Positions 14,201-22,403 of a stretch of 29,156 bases of DNA are shown piece after piece (position 1 is the stretch's first letter; every line of letters starts with the position of its first letter). The position numbers and the translations under genes are program-made. The notes under the pieces are model-generated. The model was not told the DNA's origin. It was given only the letters and a program-made list of their open reading frames with translations, and made no database searches. Source of the stretch: a virus; IMG/VR virus record IMGVR_UViG_3300010885_036910, positions 1-29,156 of that record; one strand, given 5' to 3'.

Positions 14201-14674
14201 TGGATTGATCTGTGGAGCAAAAACTAATCCATTGTCACCTAAACCTTTGTCAGTTAACAAATATCCGACTGAATTTTTTATTATAATTTTGTTATTATAA
14301 AAAGAAAAAATCAATTTATCTTTAATAGAAAATGTATAAAGAGAACTTAATATTAATTTATTATTAACTATGTTAAATATTCTTTTGTCATTAGAAGCTA
14401 TGGGGCTTTCTATCAAAGATAGATTACTAACAGATTCCGGGCTACTATTATCTTCTATAATAGAAGTATTGTTTTTTAATTCAGATAAAAATATACCATT
14501 CTTATTATTAAATTTTAAATCTTGAATATTTTCTAGACAATCAAAGAGATTAAAAGACATCCCATTATCAAAGGTAATAGGTGTTTTTTTTAATTTAAAT
14601 TGTTCTCCTATAATATTAAAATCTATAGGATTCCAGTAAATGTCTGATATTTTATAGGAATTAATAGACGCCAT
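11237..14674 (-). CDS. LamG-type virion protein with inserted propeller-like repeats, 1145 aa
   Basis: Residues from about 545 carry NLTVSLWLNVQDWSNI, the first half of a LamG/concanavalin-like jelly roll. The second half appears near 970-1060 (GWHHFAFTFDSDLGTAKYYI, LLLGATT, VSDLRMYNIYLNQGDIEQIY). Between them is a long insert with NHL/propeller-type repeats (NLYIYDNSVKKYIKLNPDG, NNLWITSEDDLYTKINSNG). The last 70 residues (NYIEEIKHWFQFKMPGNKS ... TSLYKINW) are a closing segment I recall from marine phage structural proteins. LamG domains often bind glycans, so a receptor-binding appendage is likely but inferred. A CATAAATA element precedes the start, and its stop overlaps the first member of the three-paralog array by 4 nt. 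Confidence 0.93.
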   Translation of the reverse strand: MASINSYKISDIYWNPIDFNIIGEQFKLKKTPITFDNGMSFNLFDCLENIQDLKFNNKNGIFLSELKNNTSIIEDNSSPESVSNLSLIESPIASNDKRIFNIVNNKLILSSLYTFSIKDKLIFSFYNNKIIIKNSVGYLLTDKGLGDNGLVFAPQINPPDNSQLFDYILGDGYISMFRNKSNYSVIVALVNNSIQLQNFNISSATIPSNCIFFLPSFSNNTKNNSSVKDSFLVKYETNPLLSRKDLIVKSKTPDYTQNYLGVFPSENFSIKNKEAVSDLYFHPLKNYQTADYLYNNNNINRFYRKIYSGTNQKNGLDSICLGYTSNSIKVEFKSNSSTKFYYNPISQVQDLSAAGFIEDGATAGEAPYISDRISQRLKSNAPYLTSLDIIHPETDNNFWLCSWLYKAPDGSKKWLDRYYNPAYYTTDEAMSATKMVYHSKLYPNLSYCYDVPSTTKIIPNVLYEYYHVGKQDSKNFLKYFDYSYKTNQPSKILNITNWLSSPLQDNSTFKNNGLLYNNSDLNFKGNYWVLDGNNYAIFPAKDVLLESKNLTVSLWLNVQDWSNIQGNQIFGNYYNSGFGLLNESDVFSPIITLINNNTAQIQNLNYRFGKISNTNISNLPSSYTFDFIQRLPNYDYWVFDSKNLRAVKYNVDDRVTIDKSIRYSITTISQVETDSRENLYIYDNSVKKYIKLNPDGELLGVYSVTSNTNRIEIDLNNNVLQVYGNASTIDNDNMLWEVVGANLYKNKKMYATVGKSKQIICDRNNNLWITSEDDLYTKINSNGTFEFTYQFSKNPISDTNCSPAPPIVTHTEKAIEEDLPFISTTDYKYVLTNDYLQILVTEETTKTIYPANPSTSRRRSINFINSPINTDPCNNQYDQEDLLIMIDENDKEAYLINQRGTPISKLNFSGLSDINNNNYFAHGDFTGYQHTRKFKSIKKNLSWNFKIANSSGKQSQLLSLKHSVSSLPSGWHHFAFTFDSDLGTAKYYIDSVEVDSTNFTPKAYQLYYDYRTSLLLGATTVKNSILNNLLNSDKGYKFVGSVSDLRMYNIYLNQGDIEQIYNASDFSPQSTNLTWNADIGERNYIEEIKHWFQFKMPGNKSKYYNINIHNFKANDNVKKNIEQAVKNVINKISPSYTSLYKINWS

Positions 14675-14683
14675 TTTCTATAA

Positions 14684-14691
14684 TATTTATG
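14684..14691 (-). promoter_or_regulatory. Late-promoter-like element CATAAATA
   Basis: On the minus strand CATAAATA matches the T4 late core TATAAATA at 7/8. It is followed by TTATAGAAA and the ATG of the 1145-aa gene at 14674. The extended TAAATATTATAG is shared with the element before the 2451-aa gene. Confidence 0.55.
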
Positions 14692-14715
14692 GACTATGCC
14701 TAATAAACCTACGGC

Positions 14716-17700
14716 TTATCTAGTGGGAGCTTTATAGAAGGCCATAGTAGATGTAAAGGTACTGCAAAGTGGGCTTGTCTGTGTATATAAACCTTGAGTA
14801 TCATAAGCAGATAATTGATTAAAATTCACATAACTAATAGTTCTTGGTCCGTTACTCTTATCTGCATTAACTTGGTTAACGTTATAGTTATTACCGCCTT
14901 GGCTTACAAATGAAGAATAAGATTTAATAAAAGCTGTATAATCGAATGTTTTAGTGGATGTGTCAAATCTCCAAGGAGTTCTACCATTGCTTACTGCGAG
15001 TAAAGAATTGTAATCCGTATAGGTTAAAGAATTATTATTTTGTAAGACATTCCAAGATTTAACAGGCACCTGTCTCCAGTATATATTGTTAAGACCGTCT
15101 CTTGCTGTGCCTGGTTCGAAAGGAATAAAGTCAAATTTGGAATTATAATTTAGAGAAACAATTCTTGTATTTGGATCAACAGTAGTGTCACAAGAACTTA
15201 AAAAGAAATTAGAAGTCTTGTATATTTGATTATCAGATAATAAATAACTACCTTTATATACTCTATAAAAACAACTAGTGTTTATCATTCCATCGAATAT
15301 TATACTACTTTGTATAGGAGAATCTTTACCTATAGGTCCTATATTTTGTCCTTGATCAATAACCCATAATTGGGAAGGTCCAGAGTTGAAGTTAATAGCT
15401 GCAGTATAAGATAAAGTGGGATTCTGTTGGAATGTAGTTTTTCCGTCATTACCAATAATTGCTAAACCATAACCTGGATAATAATTAGGCCCTCCATTTC
15501 CTGGTATCGTGCTCCAAAGATTTTGTGGCCAATGCCATTGATCTAAATGGAAAGGATCTATTTGTCTAGTTCCTAATATATAATTAATACCACCAAAGTT
15601 TTGTGTAAGTATCGGACTGTAATAAAAATTTCCGGGTCCTTTTAATGCTATAGAAGTATTACTGAATTGTGTTCGAGCATTGCCTTGATTAATCCAAAAA
15701 TTAGTATTATCTGATGCGTTATTAGCAAATTCTACACCTAAATTAGTTATATACACAGGTCCAGGAAAGCCTATATTAAAAGGCCTATTCCAAGTTCTGG
15801 GATCACTTCCTATAGTTGTTGTAAAATTATAGACTCTATCACTAGGACTTGATCCAAAATCTGCAAATCTTTTAGATGTATTAGAACAAAAATAGGATCT
15901 AATAGAAACAACTGGTGGTGCAGCGTCAAACGGTTTTCTTGTATCCCAATATTTAGACTTGTCTGAATTTACTTTACTTCCTATTTCAAACATTCCATAT
16001 ATTGAAACGCTTTTGAAATTTATATAATTACTTACACTTAGATGATAAATAGAGCCCCAGGCTCCGGTATTATCAGCTCCCCAATAAAAATTACCACCCA
16101 AGATGCCGTTAGAGGTCAATTCTGGATAATGGGTTCCTAACCATTCTGTACTAAAATAACCCCCTACAAGATTACCATAAACAGTCTGATTAAGATAAAC
16201 ACCAGAAGCATTAGGGGATAAAGCTTTGTTAGTATCTTCACCTTCTACAATATTTTCAAGTATTGCAATATTTAATGCATTACCTATCAATCCATTATTA
16301 ATAACATAATTTAAAGCTCCTTGGAGGTTTTTAAAGAATGGTTTATATATGCCATTAACTTGTGTTGTATATAAAACATCTGCATCACAATTTCCGTTAA
16401 GGGATCTTGTAACTGTTGCATCTTCTGTGGAATAAGAATCTGAAGGCTTAACACCGAGTGTTAAGTTCTTACTTGAATAGGTAGCTAGTTTATTATTATT
16501 ATAGTAAAAATAGTATGGATCTATATCTATTTTTCCATGTAAATTATTTGCAAATACACCATAAGAAGACACATTATTTGTTACTTTTACATAAGAAGAT
16601 GGAGATTTAGATAATTCTAATTGGGCACCCCATACATATACTCCACCATTAGCAGGGTCTGCTACGTGTCCATCATTTTTACCTGAGAATACTCTAGTTC
16701 TTATTAATGTACCAACAACAGCTCCAGCGCTTGTGGTTTTGCAATTTCCAGATACGGAACAACGATACCAATTATTACCAACACTGACTATAGAAGCATT
16801 ATATCCAATGCCAGCACAATTAGCATATCCGTTGGGAGAATATCCATTATTAACTATTGTTCCAGTTTGTAAATCAAAAGCTGCGGCTATTATACCCGCT
16901 TGAACAAAGTCGTTATTTGTGTCTCTAAAATCTATTTCAACATATCGTTGTCCGGCAGAACTTACATAAACTGAATAAGTATAAATTTGATTTATATCAG
17001 AAACTGTAGTATTTGTTCCTATTCTAGGGGAGGAATCCGGTGGGTTTGCGGAAAGCTCTTTTATTAAAGATGCTGTTTTTGTATTTGTTGGTGAATATGC
17101 ATAATTATCAAAAATGAAACAACCAGCAGATGTATCCCAGAATCTAAAGATTTCACTATATAGGAATAAATTTATAGAAGGATTGGACAATAAATTATAA
17201 ACTATAGTTGCATAGTTGGATGTTAAATTATTTGTAAATGTCTGTATAGATGAAAGATAAGGTGTATAAGCGGTATTTTTTACAAGAGCGCTGCTAAGTG
17301 TTATATCATTTGTTAATATATCATTTAAATTATATGAATTATCTAAATTTGTTTGAATAATACTGCCAGTAGCTGTAGCAGCAGAAAGAACATTTCCAAA
17401 ACTAATATTGCTTGTTGGTATTTGATATACTACATTTGATGAAAGATAACTTTGTAATAGAACTGTTGGACTTGCTGCAGAGGAAAATACATTACCTAAA
17501 TTTATATCGCTATTGGATATATTTTGTATTATATTAGAAGATAGTCTTAAAGAAGGAGTTAAATTGAAGCTATAACCATATCCAGTATCTGTTATATTAA
17601 TAGATGTAACCGTACTACTCAAAGTAGTACTTGTAGGGCTACCTAAAGCTGCTATAGCATTTGCAGAATCAAATTCTAAACCTTTATACACACTAACTAG

Positions 17701-20700
17701 TGGTGTTGTTGTAAATCCGCTATAAGAATAGTTACTTCCAACCTTTACATTTATACTTGTAATACCGAGACTAGATGTTTGACTGGTTTGTATGACAACT
17801 GTCGGTGTCGATGTATACCCAATACCAGCTTTGGTGATGATTATAGAACTTACAGATCCATTTGTTGAGTTTAAACTAGCGGATGCTGTTGCATTAGAAA
17901 TTACGTTACTACCACCACCACTAATTAAAATATTAGGAATGCTTTCATATCCATATCCAGATACACTTAAAGATATAGAACTAACACCAGTAACATATGC
18001 CGAATTAGCTGAAAGCTTTATGATCGGAGTTAAGTTGTTTTGATATCCATATCCAGCATTTAAAACGTTTATAGAAGTTATGGTACTGCTTAAAGTGGTA
18101 CTTGCAGCGCTACCTAAAACTGGTAAAGCGCTTAAAGAATAGTACTCACTACCTTTGGTAACACTAACTGATGGTAAATTAATGAATCCGTTATATAAAT
18201 AATTGTTGCTAATATCCTTTACGCTAACAGCTGTAATACCCAAGCTAGATGTTTGAGTTGTGATAAATGATATTAAAGGATTAGAGGTATACCCAATACC
18301 AGGATTGGTAATAGTTACAGAACTTATCGAACCGTTTGTTGTATTTAAACTGACTGTTGCAGTTGCTGGAATAATAGCATTTCCTGTTATAGTAACGGTA
18401 GGAGGAAATTCATAACCATTTCCGCTATTAGTTACAGTTATAGAACGTAAAATGTTTGTAGGTACTATGACGTTTAAAGTAGAAACTGCAGTCATAGAAG
18501 GTACGACGACATTCTGAGCACTTATATAATTGAAAATGGAATAATTGTTAGAATTTGTATTGGAATTTAATTGAACACTGTTAAATCCTTGTACTTTTTG
18601 TATACTTAAATTGTTAGTGGAAAGTTTTGATAATATGTTTCCAGTAGAAGATTGTAAATTTCCATTAATATCAAAATCAAACTTTGGATTAGGATTATTA
18701 TATCCTAAATCATTATTTTTAATAACCAATGTGTCATCACCAGTGAATGTTCTAGATTTGCTGTAAGATTCGTCTTTACCTGCTAATCTAAGATAGTAAG
18801 CTTTATCCTGTAATGTTGTGGAATTAAAAGGTGCTGCGAAAGATACTCCGTTTGTAGGCCCACTATAGATGTAATTTGTAGCCTTTGTTCCTTGTTCTAA
18901 TTGAGCACCCCAAATATATATACCAGATGTTCCGTCTCCTGTATATTTGTTGTAGGTGTTATCTACAGAATTAGTTACACCAAAACCTAAATCTGGAGGC
19001 AAACCTGCAGATACATTGCAAGTATAGGTGCAACGATACCAACCACTACCAATACTATTAATAGTACCGGAGGAAGTCCCTCTGTCTGTAGAGTAACTAG
19101 GTTGAATACTAACTACTTGTGTTGATAAATTATAAACTATAGGTTGATAACCGTTATAGAATAAGGCTATTTGATTGCGTTCTGCAGCTTTTACATAAAC
19201 TGATAATGTATAGGTTTGATTAGTTCCAAGAGGAACAATTTGTAAAGCTTCATGCACCGCTGCTCCTTTTGCTGCAGATTGTTCCACTAATTTATAAGCC
19301 TTGGACCCACTACTGAAAGGATCGTTTACTACTGTAGTTTGGATAGTTCCTTGTCTATTAGAGCCATCTACAACATTCCAAGTATTTTGAGAAAAGTCTT
19401 GGCTGTATTTGAAAAGATTTGTTCTGTTAGGTACTCCTAAGGAAGGTTCTACATTCTCAAGGGATATAAAACCTCTACTAACGTCAGATACAACCGGACT
19501 AGAAGTAGTTCTTATGTAAGGTGAAGCCACTGCTTTTTGTTCTAATTGAGCTCCCCATAATACAATATTACCTCCTAATGCACCTGCATTATTATAATAA
19601 ATCTCACTTCTTAATCTTGTATGTGTTTTAAGAGTTCCTTGTACAGTGACTGTGTATCTATACCAACCATTACTAATATAGGTAGAAGTATAATTTTTAA
19701 TTAAACTACTAGCACCACTTATATATTGTCCGTTTGTATGATTAAAAATAACACTAGCATTTTCTGTTATTGAAGAATCTGAATTAGCTAACCAAAACGC
19801 AATATTTATATTTCCTCTGGAAGGATTGGATGTATTATGAATATAAACGCTGAAAGTATAAGTTTCTTGTGATTTATTTGAGATATCTATATCCTGTAAA
19901 ATTGAACCTGTATTAGTGATCTTATCAGCGGCAAATACACCATTAGGGGCTGCTGATAAATTAGATATTACGGTTTTGAATCCGGTTCCAGCATTATAAG
20001 AACCCCAAGCACTATTTGCAAAATCCTCAGAATATTTTAATAAATTACTATCGTATATCCCATAAGATGTGTATCTAGTATTTTTTGTGTTTTGTACTGT
20101 TACAGCATCATTATTATAATGTCCTACTATAACATGACCTGGGGTTTGAGATTCTTCGTAAGCATCGCCGGTATCCCTTCCATAGGGATCACCACCTTGT
20201 AAAATATAATTGTCTAGAGTAACACCATGAGGATTAGTTCTATATACACCAGAATGGATGTCTTTATCTAATACTTTATATAAGAATCTGTTTCCATTAA
20301 TTGTACCATCCATTATTACTTGGATACCATTATCAGGTTGTCCTGGTACTTTATTAAACCCGTTATAATTACTCGATTCTGGTCCAGCGTAGAAAGTTAC
20401 ACTCTGACCAGCATCTAAAATATAATTCGGGCCGGTTGTTGTATAATAAGTAGGAAATGCTTCTTGTAAATTGGTCGCTGAATATAATGGTACTGATGTG
20501 TAAAACCCTGTTGAAATAAAGTCACCGCTTAACCATATAGTTCCAGTAAAAGGACTGGATCCTATATTTGTCACGGTTAGACTACCTGTGTCCGGGTTAC
20601 CACCGTCTGTAGTGAGGGGATTATATCCATAATCTGCTTTTATATCAAATCCACATGGAGTGGGTGCTCCTGCTCCATAAAACGGTGACACTTTTAATCC

Positions 20701-22071
20701 CCAGGCATAAAATCCTTTGGTTGGATCTCCAGTGTATATTTTAACATTGTCTGAAGATGCACTTCCTAATGTGAATTGTAACTGAGCACCAGTAGATACA
20801 GTTCTGGCTACTTGTAATTTATACCAACCATAATGCACATATTGTATAGACGCTGAATTACCTGCTGTGTTAGTTGCTACGGAACCTGGAATAATACCGC
20901 TTATGTCTGCGGGTAATTTTGGGCAATAAAAATAAGTAGGATAATCTACGTTATTTATTTTAGGTGATAGATAGATATAGTCTCTTCCAGTTCCCTTAGC
21001 ATAAACCGTCCATGCATAGGTTGTAGCAGAAGCTATACCAACATTATTACTATAAATATTGTGTTCTGAATTACTACTATTTTCTAATAAAAGACTGCCA
21101 GTGCCTGGATTGTCTGTTGGGTATTTTAAAGGGCTATAAGAAAATTCTGAACTACCACCGTTTATTTTTAGACTGCTAACTGATGAAATACCATTTTTAG
21201 AATAAGAATCAAACTTATAAGCTGATAATATTAAATTGCCACTATCATAAGAAGGATTAAAAATAGTGTCAATGCCATAAGTTCTGTTATACGGACCTAC
21301 TTTGTCTCCTTTTTCTAATTGAAACCCCCAAACATAAAGCCCAGAACCAGAAACAAGCTGAGTTGAATTGTCTACCTTTCCGTTTCCGGAATAATATAAA
21401 TTATAACCTTTATTTAATGCTAATAAACCTACGTGACCACGAAAACGAGGATCTGTGCTAGCGGAACTAGTGGTTTGAGTTAATGACACTCTAACCCAAC
21501 CATTATCCAAAGGTGTTATTGTCGGGTTGTAAGCTCCATTTAATGTAGAGTATTCGGGTAAGAATTTTTTATATCTTCCTATATCAAAAAAGGCGAGAGT
21601 GTTAGGGCCTGTATTAGGGAAAGTGTCGTAAGATCCGAAAAAGTCTATAGCAACTGAATCAAGTTCTTCTGATTTAACATATGCTGAAAAAGTGTATGGT
21701 GTGCTTGGTTCTAAATTCCAAACTGGTGCGTATAGATAATGGGCTCCGTACTCTGGAGTCGGTATTAACTTATAAGATGTTTTTGAATTATCAGGTGCTG
21801 AATAAGTGTATATATCTGTGTATGTTTCTCCACCATTAGAAGAAACACCAGCCCAAAAAGAACGTGTTGGGCCATAAAACCCAAAATCGTAAGGATATTC
21901 TGAGTATTCATCTAATACTTCAGGAATCCAAGTATAAGGATTATTTGACTGGCTTTCTAAAATACTCTCTACATCAAAATCTTGAGAATAGTAAAAAAGA
22001 TTACTGCTGCCAGTTGTAGCTAATCCAGTTAATTTTGCCTTGCTATCTATAGAAGACGCTTTTGTGTCCAT
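14716..22071 (-). CDS. Giant modular tail fibre / adhesin, 2451 aa
   Basis: The protein is a chain of modules. Five copies of a beta-sandwich of about 180-200 residues each run from 'YS.DF' to 'WGAQLE...Y': about 22-263, 280-470 (divergent), 675-855, 882-1073 and 1634-1832. An Ig-like segment lies at about 470-670 and contains SGVYRTNPHGV...YILQGGDPYGRDTG. A FTGDDTLVIKNNDLGYNN motif occurs near 1110. A tandem GxGY repeat block spans about 1197-1510, and the C-terminal 615 residues are paralogous to the end of the 861-aa fibre. WGAQLE-type sandwiches are widespread in phage fibres and resemble carbohydrate-binding modules. There is no signal peptide and cysteine is rare. The chaperone gene ends 16 bp upstream, and a GGTAAATA element precedes the start. 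A host-recognition fibre is the likely role. Confidence 0.93.
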   Translation of the reverse strand: MDTKASSIDSKAKLTGLATTGSSNLFYYSQDFDVESILESQSNNPYTWIPEVLDEYSEYPYDFGFYGPTRSFWAGVSSNGGETYTDIYTYSAPDNSKTSYKLIPTPEYGAHYLYAPVWNLEPSTPYTFSAYVKSEELDSVAIDFFGSYDTFPNTGPNTLAFFDIGRYKKFLPEYSTLNGAYNPTITPLDNGWVRVSLTQTTSSASTDPRFRGHVGLLALNKGYNLYYSGNGKVDNSTQLVSGSGLYVWGFQLEKGDKVGPYNRTYGIDTIFNPSYDSGNLILSAYKFDSYSKNGISSVSSLKINGGSSEFSYSPLKYPTDNPGTGSLLLENSSNSEHNIYSNNVGIASATTYAWTVYAKGTGRDYIYLSPKINNVDYPTYFYCPKLPADISGIIPGSVATNTAGNSASIQYVHYGWYKLQVARTVSTGAQLQFTLGSASSDNVKIYTGDPTKGFYAWGLKVSPFYGAGAPTPCGFDIKADYGYNPLTTDGGNPDTGSLTVTNIGSSPFTGTIWLSGDFISTGFYTSVPLYSATNLQEAFPTYYTTTGPNYILDAGQSVTFYAGPESSNYNGFNKVPGQPDNGIQVIMDGTINGNRFLYKVLDKDIHSGVYRTNPHGVTLDNYILQGGDPYGRDTGDAYEESQTPGHVIVGHYNNDAVTVQNTKNTRYTSYGIYDSNLLKYSEDFANSAWGSYNAGTGFKTVISNLSAAPNGVFAADKITNTGSILQDIDISNKSQETYTFSVYIHNTSNPSRGNINIAFWLANSDSSITENASVIFNHTNGQYISGASSLIKNYTSTYISNGWYRYTVTVQGTLKTHTRLRSEIYYNNAGALGGNIVLWGAQLEQKAVASPYIRTTSSPVVSDVSRGFISLENVEPSLGVPNRTNLFKYSQDFSQNTWNVVDGSNRQGTIQTTVVNDPFSSGSKAYKLVEQSAAKGAAVHEALQIVPLGTNQTYTLSVYVKAAERNQIALFYNGYQPIVYNLSTQVVSIQPSYSTDRGTSSGTINSIGSGWYRCTYTCNVSAGLPPDLGFGVTNSVDNTYNKYTGDGTSGIYIWGAQLEQGTKATNYIYSGPTNGVSFAAPFNSTTLQDKAYYLRLAGKDESYSKSRTFTGDDTLVIKNNDLGYNNPNPKFDFDINGNLQSSTGNILSKLSTNNLSIQKVQGFNSVQLNSNTNSNNYSIFNYISAQNVVVPSMTAVSTLNVIVPTNILRSITVTNSGNGYEFPPTVTITGNAIIPATATVSLNTTNGSISSVTITNPGIGYTSNPLISFITTQTSSLGITAVSVKDISNNYLYNGFINLPSVSVTKGSEYYSLSALPVLGSAASTTLSSTITSINVLNAGYGYQNNLTPIIKLSANSAYVTGVSSISLSVSGYGYESIPNILISGGGSNVISNATASASLNSTNGSVSSIIITKAGIGYTSTPTVVIQTSQTSSLGITSINVKVGSNYSYSGFTTTPLVSVYKGLEFDSANAIAALGSPTSTTLSSTVTSINITDTGYGYSFNLTPSLRLSSNIIQNISNSDINLGNVFSSAASPTVLLQSYLSSNVVYQIPTSNISFGNVLSAATATGSIIQTNLDNSYNLNDILTNDITLSSALVKNTAYTPYLSSIQTFTNNLTSNYATIVYNLLSNPSINLFLYSEIFRFWDTSAGCFIFDNYAYSPTNTKTASLIKELSANPPDSSPRIGTNTTVSDINQIYTYSVYVSSAGQRYVEIDFRDTNNDFVQAGIIAAAFDLQTGTIVNNGYSPNGYANCAGIGYNASIVSVGNNWYRCSVSGNCKTTSAGAVVGTLIRTRVFSGKNDGHVADPANGGVYVWGAQLELSKSPSSYVKVTNNVSSYGVFANNLHGKIDIDPYYFYYNNNKLATYSSKNLTLGVKPSDSYSTEDATVTRSLNGNCDADVLYTTQVNGIYKPFFKNLQGALNYVINNGLIGNALNIAILENIVEGEDTNKALSPNASGVYLNQTVYGNLVGGYFSTEWLGTHYPELTSNGILGGNFYWGADNTGAWGSIYHLSVSNYINFKSVSIYGMFEIGSKVNSDKSKYWDTRKPFDAAPPVVSIRSYFCSNTSKRFADFGSSPSDRVYNFTTTIGSDPRTWNRPFNIGFPGPVYITNLGVEFANNASDNTNFWINQGNARTQFSNTSIALKGPGNFYYSPILTQNFGGINYILGTRQIDPFHLDQWHWPQNLWSTIPGNGGPNYYPGYGLAIIGNDGKTTFQQNPTLSYTAAINFNSGPSQLWVIDQGQNIGPIGKDSPIQSSIIFDGMINTSCFYRVYKGSYLLSDNQIYKTSNFFLSSCDTTVDPNTRIVSLNYNSKFDFIPFEPGTARDGLNNIYWRQVPVKSWNVLQNNNSLTYTDYNSLLAVSNGRTPWRFDTSTKTFDYTAFIKSYSSFVSQGGNNYNVNQVNADKSNGPRTISYVNFNQLSAYDTQGLYTQTSPLCSTFTSTMAFYKAPTR
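17535..18475 (-). repeat. Two-copy tandem repeat of about 471 bp inside the giant fibre gene
   Basis: Each copy encodes about 157 residues with the order G(N/Y)GYE..P, SLNTTNGS / SLNSTNGS, GIGYTS.P, TQTSSLGIT / SQTSSLGIT, TTLSSTITS / TTLSSTVTS and GYGY. One anchor, gctacctaaa, recurs at 17638 and 18109, giving a 471-bp period. Copy boundaries are approximate. The repeats are in frame and preserve the reading frame. Shorter repeats of about 36 residues (NLGNVFSSAA / SFGNVLSAAT) follow directly. Confidence 0.75.
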
Positions 22072-22079
22072 TACTATAA

Positions 22080-22087
22080 TATTTACC
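22080..22087 (-). promoter_or_regulatory. Late-promoter-like element GGTAAATA
   Basis: GGTAAATA (minus) starts directly after the chaperone TAG stop and is followed by TTATAGTA and the ATG of the 2451-aa fibre gene. It matches TATAAATA at 6/8 and shares TAAATATTATAG with the element before the 1145-aa gene. Confidence 0.45.
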
Positions 22088-22390
22088 CTAGGAAGGTTCT
22101 GTAGGCCAAATTAAATTGTCGTAAGTTGCTGTAGAAGGTAAATCTCTAAGAGCTTGTCTATAAACGACATACTCTTGTTTCTTTTCTTCTGAAAGAGGGC
22201 TGTCTGGTAATTGAGACCAATCAGTTTGAGATAAAAGAACATTTCTTTTACTTCTTAAGTTTGGTAAAAACATTTCTCTATCATATGCCTCATTTAAAGC
22301 AATTTGTTCCGGGCGTAATTCTGTATTTGTATTATATAGAGAATCAATACCTAATGTATAAAGCGGTGGTTGTATGTCTTGTAATTCCAT
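22088..22390 (-). CDS. Tail fibre/tail assembly chaperone, 100 aa
   Basis: The C-terminal half reads RNVLLSQTDWSQLPDSPLS, then EEKKQEYVVYRQALRDLP and NLIWPTEP. This is the standard pattern of the phage tail assembly chaperone family (Phage_tail_APC type: 'RN.LL..TDW..LPD.PLS...K..Y..YRQ.LRDLP..P....WP..P'). Such small proteins assist tail or fibre assembly and are usually not part of the finished virion. The N-terminal 40 residues are less conserved and may contact the client. The gene lies between the 861-aa and 2451-aa fibres, with 8 bp and 16 bp gaps, which makes one or both of these its probable clients. A GATAAATA element overlaps the preceding stop codon. Confidence 0.88.
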   Translation of the reverse strand: MELQDIQPPLYTLGIDSLYNTNTELRPEQIALNEAYDREMFLPNLRSKRNVLLSQTDWSQLPDSPLSEEKKQEYVVYRQALRDLPSTATYDNLIWPTEPS

Positions 22391-22395
22391 AAATA

Positions 22396-22403
22396 TATTT
22401 ATC
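22396..22403 (-). promoter_or_regulatory. Late-promoter-like element GATAAATA
   Basis: GATAAATA (7/8 to TATAAATA) lies 5 nt before the chaperone ATG. The TAA stop of the 861-aa fibre gene is embedded in it, so the signal and the end of the upstream gene share bases. Confidence 0.5.

Noticed and set aside
14692-14715. A terminator hairpin after the 2451-aa gene
   Set aside because: Only a 3-bp GCC/GGC pairing is possible and there is no U-tract.
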